Below, piece by piece: positions 1 to 6,165 of a stretch of 7,113 nucleotides of DNA; position 1 is the first letter of the stretch; the number at the start of each line of letters is the position of its first letter. The DNA lies in the NCBI GenBank assembly GCA_947458575.1, contig CANHBE010000136.1, positions 1-7,113 of the forward strand, given 5' to 3'. Origin of the DNA: Flavobacteriaceae bacterium. Lineage in GTDB: Bacteria; Bacteroidota; Bacteroidia; Flavobacteriales; Flavobacteriaceae. A program made the translations under genes and the position numbers. The notes under the pieces were generated by a model. The model was not told where the DNA came from. It made no database searches and worked only from the letters and a program-made list of their open reading frames with translations.

Positions 1-356
1 ACGGAGGTCGGTTGATTCAACATCGTGATTCCAAAATTCTCGTTCCCAGATGCAGTAATCGAATTACCAACTGGTGAACACCAATAATTATAAGCAAAAT
101 TATTCGAAGTTCCTTCCTGAAAAACTGACAATTTGCCCGCGCCAGAATTCAGGGAACTGCCTGTTCTTGCTTGTAACAATTGTGATTCATTTCTCAAATA
201 TAAATTTCCGGTTCCTTGAATATTTACATCTTGTTGAACGTACAAGTATTTGTCTGCAACGTAAACATAATTATTACTAACATACAATTGAGCCATACAA
301 GTTTGTCCCAAAAAATTAGGGAGTACTATGGTCAATAAAAACAGAATCTTTCTCAT
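1..356 (-). CDS. Exported surface protein, likely T9SS cargo (N-terminal part, cut by window edge)
   Basis: The minus strand reads from an ATG at 356-354 for 118 complete codons without a stop and leaves the window at base 1. The N-terminus (MRKILFLLTIVLPNFLGQTC, then MAQ) is a signal peptide with a probable cut after Ala22. The mature part begins LYVSNNYVYVADKYLYVQQD and includes NLYLRNESQLLQ, LSVFQEGTSNNF and YNYWCSPVGN. From memory, this pattern is typical of the first domain of large flavobacterial proteins annotated with a T9SS sorting signal. The sorting domain itself would lie outside the window, so export by T9SS is inferred. The protein probably acts at or beyond the outer membrane; no enzymatic domain is visible. 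It is divergent from the repeat protein at 533, with 176 bp between starts. No Shine-Dalgarno is visible. Reading frame and signal peptide are solid; function is unknown. Confidence 0.8.
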   Translation of the reverse strand, partial: MRKILFLLTIVLPNFLGQTCMAQLYVSNNYVYVADKYLYVQQDVNIQGTGNLYLRNESQLLQARTGSSLNSGAGKLSVFQEGTSNNFAYNYWCSPVGNSITASGNENFGITMLNQPTS

Positions 357-374
357 AATCTTACATTTAGGTTT

Positions 375-382
375 TAAAAGTA
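375..382 (-). promoter_or_regulatory. Weak candidate -7 box for the leftward exported-protein gene
   Basis: On the minus strand the bases read TACTTTTA, seven of eight matches to the Bacteroidota -7 consensus TAnnTTTG, 18 bp upstream of the ATG. A TTTG (397-400 complement) lies 14 bp further upstream, closer than the usual -33 to -7 spacing. The region is very AT-rich, so a chance match is quite possible. Confidence 0.25.
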
Positions 383-505
383 AAAATAATAATCTACAAA
401 TAAGGAAGACTTAGTAAAAAAAAATGAAGCTATAACCCTCGTCGAGAATATTCGTTGTTCATCGAGTAAAGTTATTCAAAATATTTTTTTTCAATGTTTT
501 ATCTA

Positions 506-513
506 TAGTTTTG
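506..513 (+). promoter_or_regulatory. Candidate -7 box (TAGTTTTG) for the 936-residue repeat protein
   Basis: TAGTTTTG is a full match to TAnnTTTG and ends 19 bp before the ATG at 533, which predicts a leader of roughly a dozen bases. The expected -33 position holds only a run of T, so the upstream element is poor. Position relative to the start codon is the best argument for it. Confidence 0.45.
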
Positions 514-532
514 TGTCCTAAATTTTGAGTCT

Positions 533-3343
533 ATGAAAAAAAATACTTTACATTCTTTGAGAGTATTTTGCGCAATCATGATGGTACACTCACTACAAGC
601 ACAAATTGGAATTGGCACAACAACTCCAAATGCATCTTCTGCTTTGGATGTTACCTCTGCAAACTCAGGAGTGCTGATTCCTCGAATCGCATTATTGAGC
701 AACACTGATGTAACTACCATTCCAGCACCAGCTACATCCTTGCTGGTCTTTAACACTGGCTTTTCACCAAATGGTTACTATTACTGGAACGGGACTACGT
801 GGGTGCAATTAGCGACATCAGGAGCGTCAAACGATTGGTCTTTAGTTGGCAACACAGGAACAACTGCAGGAACCAATTATCTTGGAACGACGGATGCTGT
901 TGATATTCGTTTGAAGACCGGAGCGATAGATCGTTGGAATATTTCGCATGCCAATAGTGGTCAGTTGCAATCTTATTCTTTAGGGTCAGCCACATCACCA
1001 ACGTTTTCATTTCAATCGGATCAAAACACTGGAATATTTAGCTCAGGCGCTGACGCACTTGATATAACAACAGGAGGAACAGCTCGATTCAGATTCCCTA
1101 ACGTAAATCAAGTTCATGCGCTCAGCACGGGAACAGCCGCATTGCCCTTTTATTCTTTTGGAGGCGACCCCAATACAGGAATATTTAGCTCTGGAGCAGA
1201 TGCGCTCGATTTTGCGACAAATGGAACAGCAAAATTTAGAATTCCTACTGCTGATCAAGTTCATGCATTGAGCCTAGGAACAGCTGCATTGCCTTTTTAC
1301 ACCTTTAGTGCTGATTCTAACACAGGTATGTACAGCCCAGGTGCTGATATTTTGAGTACATCTACCGCAGGTACTGAACGAATGAGAATCGAAGCTGATG
1401 GAGATGTCGGAATTGGCGCTACACCTAATGCCTCTGCGAAATTAGAAATCAATGCAACAAATCGTGGACTCCTGATTCCAAATGTTGCATTAACTGCAAA
1501 AAATGTCGCAGGACCAATCGCAGCGCCGGCAACTTCTTTGCTGGTTTACAATACTGCAACCGCGGGAGCTTCACCTAACAATGTAGTACCTGGGTATTAC
1601 TATTGGAATGGTACAGCTTGGGTTGCATTTACCGGTTCAAATTCAAATGATTGGTCTATTACCGGAAATACAGGAACTGCTGCCGCAAACTACGTAGGAA
1701 CTTCGGACGCAGTGCCTTTAAAAATCTCAACAAATGGAACTGAAAGAATTAGAGTTTTGGCAAACGGTCAAGTGGTCGTAAACAATCTTGCTGCTCCATT
1801 TGCAAGTGATCGTTTTAGTGTTTACAACACTGCCACAGCCGATTTTGCAATCAATGGATATTCAACACTAACAGGAACTGGAGTTTTCGGTCAAAATACC
1901 GGAACAGGGTCAGGGATTTTTGGAGCCAATTCCAATTCGGGGCAAGCCGTTCGAGGGGCAAATACCGGAACTGGAATAGGAGTTCTTGGAACAGCGGTCA
2001 ATGCAGCAGGTGCTGGCGTTTTTGGACAAGCCAACGTTGGACTTGGAGCCGGAGTATACGGCACTTCAAATGGTGCAGATGCGACGGGTGTTTTCGGAAA
2101 TGCTTCAGGTAATGCGGGCACTGGCGCTTATGGTCAATCAAGCGGCGTCAACGGGACAGGTGTCTTTGGTTTTGCAAATGCGGCTGGTGGAGACGGTGTA
2201 TACGGTGAAGCGACTCAACCAGGACGATTTGGGGTTTGGGGCGTTAATAACAATGCAACTGGTATAGGTGTTTACGGCTCTACATTAGGGGGAACAGGCA
2301 CCGGGGTTTGGGGTAACGCAACTGGCGCAGCTGCAGATGGTGTTTTCGGTCTTTCAACCGGCGCGACCGGCTTTGGCGTTTTTGGAACAAATTCTAATGC
2401 AGCAGGGACCGGAGTAGTTGGTGCAGGAAACAATCTTACTTCCCAGTACTCTGTCTCTGGAAGTGGAGGTGCATTTACTGGAACCAGCTTTGGAACTGTA
2501 TCCTATGGCACAACTGCGTCAAATGGGATTGGAATTGCAGCTGCCGGAAACAATGCTGCCATTACTAGTTTTGATGCCAATGGCGCTGGAGGTGCATTCA
2601 CCGGAAATCGATGGGGAACAACCAGTATCGCAACAATCACCGGTGCTGGAAATGATGCCATCGATCGGGCTGTTTTGGCAGGCACCTATACCTCAGCGGG
2701 AACAACCTCAAATACGGTATATGTCGGTGCAAGAATTGCTAATGTTAATTACAAAATCTTAGGAACCGGCGGTGGATCAGTTTCTACCACAATGAAAACA
2801 TCTCAAGGTGAAAAAATACTCTTTGCGCCTGAAGCTCCAGAGAATTGGTTTTTCGATATTGGAGAAGTTGAGTTAGTAAACGGAATCGCAACTGTACAAC
2901 TAGATCCGACTTTCGTAGAGACCATTTCAGATTCAAAGCCATTTAAAGTCTTCGTCCAAGGAGGCGAAAATACTTTTGGATCTATTCGAATTACAAGAAA
3001 TCAAAAAGAAAAATCATTTATTGTCGAAGATCTTGGTGGTCCAAGCAATGGCACCGTACAATATAATATATATGCTATCTGGAAAGGCAAAGAAAATCTG
3101 CGATTCCCGGAATTTAAAGAAGAAAACAGACCAAAACCAATTCCATTAAGTAGCATTAAAAAAGAAGCTGCAATCAATCCTACTGTACAGTTAGCTGCAG
3201 AATCAAAAACGAATACCGCAACTGAAGGTTCGCTTCAAGACAAGAACCAAAAAGCAACTTCAAGACCAAGCAATAAAGTCAATAATCGAACTGCAAAACA
3301 AGATCCGGTTGCAGCTGATACTCCCGCGGAAAAACTAAAATAA
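533..3343 (+). CDS. Large exported repeat protein (tail-fibre-like and GVFG repeats)
   Basis: This 936-residue protein starts with a signal peptide (residues 1-23, cut after LQA). The mature N-terminus, IGIGTTTPNASSALDV...GVLIPRIAL, is a module common in flavobacterial surface proteins. Layout: head module at about 25-129; three 49-residue repeats at 148-294 built on NTGIFSSGADALD; a second copy of the head module at 292-401 (PATSLLVYNT, GYYYWNGTAW, NDWSITGNTGT); sixteen GVFG-type repeats at 450-630; two GGAFTG segments at 645 and 686; a predicted beta-rich C-terminal domain at about 725-855 (KILFAPEAPENWFFDIGEVE, VQLDPTF, FKVFVQGG); and a Lys/Pro/Thr/Asn-rich, probably disordered tail at 862-936. 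The repeats suggest an extended beta-structured stalk, perhaps an adhesin or matrix component; that role is inferred. No T9SS C-terminal sorting domain, peptidase S74 chaperone or enzymatic motif is visible. The ATG at 533 is chosen because the signal peptide starts there. It ends one base before the stop of the opposing gene. Confidence 0.9.
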   Translation: MKKNTLHSLRVFCAIMMVHSLQAQIGIGTTTPNASSALDVTSANSGVLIPRIALLSNTDVTTIPAPATSLLVFNTGFSPNGYYYWNGTTWVQLATSGASNDWSLVGNTGTTAGTNYLGTTDAVDIRLKTGAIDRWNISHANSGQLQSYSLGSATSPTFSFQSDQNTGIFSSGADALDITTGGTARFRFPNVNQVHALSTGTAALPFYSFGGDPNTGIFSSGADALDFATNGTAKFRIPTADQVHALSLGTAALPFYTFSADSNTGMYSPGADILSTSTAGTERMRIEADGDVGIGATPNASAKLEINATNRGLLIPNVALTAKNVAGPIAAPATSLLVYNTATAGASPNNVVPGYYYWNGTAWVAFTGSNSNDWSITGNTGTAAANYVGTSDAVPLKISTNGTERIRVLANGQVVVNNLAAPFASDRFSVYNTATADFAINGYSTLTGTGVFGQNTGTGSGIFGANSNSGQAVRGANTGTGIGVLGTAVNAAGAGVFGQANVGLGAGVYGTSNGADATGVFGNASGNAGTGAYGQSSGVNGTGVFGFANAAGGDGVYGEATQPGRFGVWGVNNNATGIGVYGSTLGGTGTGVWGNATGAAADGVFGLSTGATGFGVFGTNSNAAGTGVVGAGNNLTSQYSVSGSGGAFTGTSFGTVSYGTTASNGIGIAAAGNNAAITSFDANGAGGAFTGNRWGTTSIATITGAGNDAIDRAVLAGTYTSAGTTSNTVYVGARIANVNYKILGTGGGSVSTTMKTSQGEKILFAPEAPENWFFDIGEVELVNGIATVQLDPTFVETISDSKPFKVFVQGGENTFGSIRITRNQKEKSFIVEDLGGPSNGTVQYNIYAIWKGKENLRFPEFKEENRPKPIPLSSIKKEAAINPTVQLAAESKTNTATEGSLQDKNQKATSRPSNKVNNRTAKQDPVAADTPAEKLK
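974..1414 (+). repeat. Three tandem 147-bp (49-residue) coding repeats
   Basis: The core N-T-G-[IM]-[FY]-S-x-G-A-D occurs at residues 165, 214 and 263, exactly 49 residues (147 bp) apart. Copies 1 and 2 share long near-identical stretches (GIFSSGADALD, QVHALS), and copies 2 and 3 share TAALPFY. The third copy is the most divergent and leads straight into the second head module. Similar NTGIFS-type segments occur in phage tail-fibre proteins, so a trimeric or beta-rod fold is plausible but unproven. Confidence 0.85.
1880..2422 (+). repeat. Sixteen GVFG-type coding repeats, mostly of exact 36-bp period
   Basis: The tetrapeptide G-[VIA]-[FYWLVR]-G (one unit reads AVRG) occurs at residues 450, 461, 472, 483, 495, 507, 519, 531, 543, 555, 567, 579, 591, 603, 615 and 627. 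The first three steps are 11 residues and the next twelve are all exactly 12. The linkers are rich in Asn, Gly, Ala, Thr and Ser. Codons differ between units (for example GGAGTTTTCGGT, GGGATTTTTGGA, GGTGTATACGGT), so the periodicity is kept at protein level while the DNA copies have diverged. The pattern suggests a beta-solenoid or beta-prism rod with one coil or hairpin per unit. Confidence 0.88.
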
Positions 3344-3344
3344 C

Positions 3345-3671
3345 TTATCTATATCGCAAAAACCTCCAAAACGACCTTGACTTCAAATAATCAAGGTCGT
3401 TTTCATTTTCGTACGCTTCTCTTTCAAAAACAACATTGCGATACGCTAAATTCCTATCGCGATAACGAATCAATTTCACTAAGTAATCTAATCCATAAAT
3501 CACAAAAAACGGCAAAACGAATAACTCCAATTGCTGCCGTAAATGAATCCGTTCGTGATTCATCAACACCAAATCATTTGCCGCAGTTTGAGTGCGCAGC
3601 AACACAAACGGAAACACCGTCAATCCACGAAAACCCTTTGGTATTAAAATTTTACTAACAATCAGTATCAT
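3345..3671 (-). CDS. Small membrane protein with an HExxH motif (M56/M48-like core)
   Basis: This 108-residue protein begins MILIVSKILIPKGFRGLTVF. Residues 38-43 are N-HERIH, a match to the zinc-peptidase motif HExxH (His39, Glu40, His43). A hydrophobic stretch follows at about 48-67 (LELFVLPFFVIYGLDYLVKL), probably one membrane segment. Further on comes FEREAY (82-87): Glu83 is followed three residues later by Ala86, like the third zinc ligand in the E-x-x-A-D signature of M48 proteases, with Tyr87 in place of Asp. The order HExxH, membrane segment, ExxA resembles a stripped-down M56/M48 core. I recognise the sequence only as a flavobacterial hypothetical protein; protease activity is inferred and, given the size, uncertain. 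The C-terminus (LDYLKSRSFWRFLRYR) is basic and aromatic. The gene diverges from the DUF5522 gene (28 bp between starts) and converges on the repeat-protein gene. Confidence 0.75.
   Translation of the reverse strand: MILIVSKILIPKGFRGLTVFPFVLLRTQTAANDLVLMNHERIHLRQQLELFVLPFFVIYGLDYLVKLIRYRDRNLAYRNVVFEREAYENENDLDYLKSRSFWRFLRYR
3368..3403 (+). terminator. Strong hairpin terminator between convergent genes
   Basis: A perfect 13-bp inverted repeat, AAAACGACCTTGA (3368-3380) and TCAAGGTCGTTTT (3391-3403), surrounds a 10-base loop. The 3' arm ends in TTTT and is followed by CATTTTC. It sits 25 bp past the stop codon of the 936-residue protein and should terminate its transcript. The other strand also has a T run after the stem (CGTTTTGG), so it could act in both directions. 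It lies wholly inside the coding sequence of the opposing 108-residue gene. Confidence 0.75.
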
Positions 3672-3686
3672 TCATCCTGCAGTGCT

Positions 3687-3694
3687 TAAATTTG
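3687..3694 (+). promoter_or_regulatory. Candidate -7 box (TAAATTTG) just before the DUF5522 start
   Basis: TAAATTTG matches TAnnTTTG in full and ends only 5 bp before the ATG at 3700, so transcription from it would start at or very near the start codon and give a leaderless message. No good -33 element is visible, and the box lies in the short gap between two divergent genes. Confidence 0.35.
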
Positions 3695-3699
3695 CGCCC

Positions 3700-3876
3700 A
3701 TGCTCGACCAAAATAAAGAAAATATACCAATCGAAGGCGAAGATTTCTACTTTACTCCTGAAGGCTACAAATGTTTCACCGAAAAATTCCACCTCAAACG
3801 TGGCTATTGCTGTAAAAGTGGGTGCCGACATTGTCCTTATGGTTTCGATAAAAAAACAGGAAATATCAAAAAATAG
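3700..3876 (+). CDS. DUF5522 family Cys-rich small protein
   Basis: This is a 58-residue protein starting MLDQNKENIPIEGEDFYFTP. It carries the family hallmarks: the EGEDFYFTPEGY segment (12-23), TEKFHLKRGYCC (27-38), and the cluster Cys37-Cys38-x3-Cys42-x-His44-Cys45-Pro-Tyr-Gly-Phe, with an extra Cys25. The C-C-x3-C-x2-C-P arrangement suggests a metal site or redox-active cysteines; the family's biochemical role is not known to me. The start at 3700 is preferred over an in-frame ATG at 3592 because the upstream extension overlaps the opposing gene, looks unlike the family, and homologues begin shortly before the EGEDFYF block. It lies 185 bp upstream of the urocanase gene on the same strand, but repeats lie between, so co-transcription is doubtful. 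Confidence 0.88.
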   Translation: MLDQNKENIPIEGEDFYFTPEGYKCFTEKFHLKRGYCCKSGCRHCPYGFDKKTGNIKK

Positions 3877-3878
3877 TA

Positions 3879-3972
3879 GGGCGTTTCCCTTCGGGTCAGG
3901 CTGTCGCACTCGCTTTTTTTGTTTTGTCACCCCAACGGCAGTCGAAGGGTATTTGCTAAAACAAAAAAGAGC
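3879..3972. repeat. Intergenic repeat-like segment after the DUF5522 gene
   Basis: Two parts can be seen. The first (3879-3920) begins GGGCGTTTCCCTTCGGGTCA, contains a small CCC-TTC-GGG hairpin and ends in a T7 run; sequences of this style are, to my recollection, scattered between genes in many flavobacterial genomes. The second (3925-3950, TGTCACCCCAACGGCAGTCG and on to AAGGGT) resembles the motif found inverted at 6946-6969. It is framed by near-complementary arms at 3912-3925 (GCTTTTTTTGTTTT) and 3958-3972 (AAAACAAAAAAGAGC). The T7 run suggests it may also end the DUF5522 transcript, but the hairpin is weak. Confidence 0.45.
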
Positions 3973-4061
3973 TCAACCAATTGCTCCATCCTTAACGCAG
4001 CCATTCATAAACTAGAAAAATCTCACTAATTTAGCCACTCAGTTACTAAGCAACTATAGAA

Positions 4062-6041
4062 ATGACATTCAAAGAACAAATACAACAAGGAATTCCAGCA
4101 ATTCTGCCACAACCAAAACCTTACGACCCGGCAATTAATCATGCGCCAAAAAGAAAAGAAATTCTCTCGCCAGAAGAAAAAAAACTGGCACTAAGAAACG
4201 CCTTACGTTATTTCGAACCGCAACATCATGAAGTCCTTATTAAAGAATTCGCCGACGAGTTAGAAACGTACGGACGCATCTACATGTATCGATTCCGTCC
4301 AGACTACAAAATGTACGCGCGACCTATTTCCGAATATCCCGGTAAATGCGATCAAGCCAAAGCCATTATGCTCATGATTCAAAACAATTTGGATTATGCT
4401 GTGGCGCAACATCCACACGAACTCATAACCTATGGCGGAAACGGTGGCGTATTTTCCAATTGGGCACAGTATCTACTCACGATGCAATACTTATCCGAAA
4501 TGACCGAAGAACAAACGTTAGCGATGTATTCTGGTCATCCGATGGGTTTATTTCCTTCACATAAAGATGCCCCAAGAGTCGTAGTAACCAATGGTATGAT
4601 GATTCCGAACTATTCGAAACCGGACGACTGGGAAAAATTCAATGCTCTAGGTGTTACGCAATACGGACAAATGACTGCCGGTAGTTATATGTACATCGGG
4701 CCACAAGGCATCGTTCACGGCACTACTATTACTGTCCTTAACGGATTTCGAAAAATGAAAAAATCCCCAAAGGGTGGATTGTTCGTGACATCCGGTTTAG
4801 GCGGGATGTCGGGTGCACAACCCAAAGCAGGAAATATTGCAGGTTGCATTACTGTTTGTGCCGAAGTCAATCCAAAAATCACCCACATTCGCCACTCGCA
4901 AGGTTGGATCAATGAAGTGATAGAAGACATCAACGAATTGGTGCCTCGCGTACAAAAAGCCTTAACGACTCAAGAAATCGTCTCGATTGCTTATCTTGGC
5001 AACGTCGTCGATGTCTGGGAACGATTTGACCAAGAAAATATTCATATCGACTTGGGTTCAGACCAAACGTCACTTCACAATCCTTGGGCTGGCGGCTACT
5101 ACCCTATCGGCTATTCCTTTGAAGAATCAAACGAAATGATGGCCAATCAGCCGGAAAAATTTAAAGAGGAAGTGCAAAAAACACTTCGTCGACATACCAC
5201 AGCCATCAACAAACACACCGCGAAAGGAACCTATTTCTTTGATTATGGCAATGCCTTTCTCTTGGAAGCTTCTCGCGCCGGCGCCGATATCATGGCTGAA
5301 AACCACATCGATTTTCGTTATCCGAGTTATGTGCAAGACATTATGGGACCGATGTGTTTCGATTACGGATTCGGTCCGTTTCGTTGGGTTTGCGCATCCG
5401 GTCAACCAGAAGATTTAGCCAAAACAGACGAAATTGCTTGCTCGGTACTTGAAAAAATAATGCAAACGGCACCGGAAGAAATCAGTCAACAAATGGCCGA
5501 CAACATCCAATGGATTAAGGGCGCTCAAGAAAACAAATTGGTCGTTGGCTCACAAGCTAGAATCTTATATGCTGATTCCGAAGGTAGAATAAAAATTGCT
5601 GAGGCATTCAATAAAGCCATCGCAAAAGGCGAAATAGGCTTTGTTATTTTAGGTCGAGACCATCACGATGTTTCCGGCACCGATTCGCCTTACCGAGAAA
5701 CCTCAAACATATACGATGGTTCACGATTTACAGCCGATATGGCGATTCAAAATGTCATAGGCGATAGTTTCCGCGGCGCGACTTGGGTTTCCATTCACAA
5801 TGGCGGCGGCGTAGGTTGGGGTGAAGTTATTAATGGCGGATTTGGCATGTTGCTCGATGGTTCAGTTGATGCTTCACGTCGCCTTGAATCGATGCTGTTT
5901 TGGGATGTCAACAATGGTATCTCTCGAAGAAGTTGGGCTCGAAATGAAGGTGCAATTTTCGCCATAAAAAGAGCAATGGACAGTCAACCTTTGTTAAAAG
6001 TAACGATTCCGAACGAAGTTGATCAACGTCTCTTCGAATAA
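4062..6041 (+). CDS. hutU: Urocanate hydratase, long UROC1-like form
   Basis: Urocanate hydratase (EC 4.2.1.49) adds water to urocanate to give 4-imidazolone-5-propionate, the second step of histidine breakdown, using tightly bound NAD+ in the cytoplasm. At 659 residues it is about 100 longer than the classical bacterial enzyme (about 557) and close to vertebrate UROC1. Clear family segments are YGGNGG (124-129), YGQMTAGSYMYIGPQG (201-216), TSGLGGMSGAQPKAGN (243-258), DQTSLHNP (334-341), GFGPFRWVCASGQPED (436-451), DHHDVSGTDSPYRETSN (533-549) and HNGGGVGWGEVINGG (579-593). In the classical enzyme the signature FQGLPARICW holds the active-site Cys; the aligned segment here is VGSQARILY (495-503), with Leu502 in its place. 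From memory, eukaryotic UROC1 has the same change, so this looks like a clade trait. No frameshift is seen. The start gives a normal N-terminus with no Shine-Dalgarno. No hutH, hutI or hutG lies in the window, so it appears monocistronic here. Confidence 0.96.
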   Translation: MTFKEQIQQGIPAILPQPKPYDPAINHAPKRKEILSPEEKKLALRNALRYFEPQHHEVLIKEFADELETYGRIYMYRFRPDYKMYARPISEYPGKCDQAKAIMLMIQNNLDYAVAQHPHELITYGGNGGVFSNWAQYLLTMQYLSEMTEEQTLAMYSGHPMGLFPSHKDAPRVVVTNGMMIPNYSKPDDWEKFNALGVTQYGQMTAGSYMYIGPQGIVHGTTITVLNGFRKMKKSPKGGLFVTSGLGGMSGAQPKAGNIAGCITVCAEVNPKITHIRHSQGWINEVIEDINELVPRVQKALTTQEIVSIAYLGNVVDVWERFDQENIHIDLGSDQTSLHNPWAGGYYPIGYSFEESNEMMANQPEKFKEEVQKTLRRHTTAINKHTAKGTYFFDYGNAFLLEASRAGADIMAENHIDFRYPSYVQDIMGPMCFDYGFGPFRWVCASGQPEDLAKTDEIACSVLEKIMQTAPEEISQQMADNIQWIKGAQENKLVVGSQARILYADSEGRIKIAEAFNKAIAKGEIGFVILGRDHHDVSGTDSPYRETSNIYDGSRFTADMAIQNVIGDSFRGATWVSIHNGGGVGWGEVINGGFGMLLDGSVDASRRLESMLFWDVNNGISRRSWARNEGAIFAIKRAMDSQPLLKVTIPNEVDQRLFE

Positions 6042-6122
6042 TGAACTTTCATCGTTTTGACCTTTCTGTTTAATAACTGTTAAACTCATAAAAAAAAGGC
6101 AAGTTTCTTAAATGATGTTCGT

Positions 6123-6130
6123 TAATTTTG
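6123..6130 (+). promoter_or_regulatory. Candidate -7 box (TAATTTTG) for the DUF4136 lipoprotein
   Basis: TAATTTTG matches TAnnTTTG in full and lies 35 bp before the ATG at 6166, predicting a leader of about 30 bases. A TTTC at 6104-6107 could be a degenerate -33 element, 15 bp upstream. The 124-bp gap after hutU and this box suggest that the lipoprotein has its own promoter. Confidence 0.5.
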
Positions 6131-6165
6131 ATTGACTTAACTGGTGAACTTTAATACGAAACACG

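Noticed and set aside
74..280. 68-residue plus-strand ORF
   Set aside because: It is the antisense of the signal-peptide-bearing minus-strand gene, which has the convincing protein sequence.
1880..2422. Regular 36-bp spacing that could suggest a CRISPR array
   Set aside because: The units are in-frame protein repeats (GVFG) with divergent codons; there are no identical direct repeats with unique spacers and no cas genes.
1891..2762. Several antisense and out-of-frame ORFs within the repeat protein (for example 1986-2267 and 1891-2121)
   Set aside because: They arise from the low-complexity repeat DNA; composition is skewed and no start context or family pattern is seen.
3592..3876. Longer 94-residue version of the DUF5522 protein starting at 3592
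   Set aside because: The first 36 residues overlap the opposing gene, show no family resemblance, and the protein proper begins just before the conserved EGEDFYF block.
4027..4034. TAATTTAG as the hutU promoter
   Set aside because: It misses the consensus at a key position (TTAG for TTTG) and has no -33 partner; in AT-rich DNA this is not enough.
6068..6085. GTTTAA/TTAAAC inverted repeat after hutU as a terminator
   Set aside because: The arms are only 6 bp and AT-rich, and no T run follows on the plus strand.
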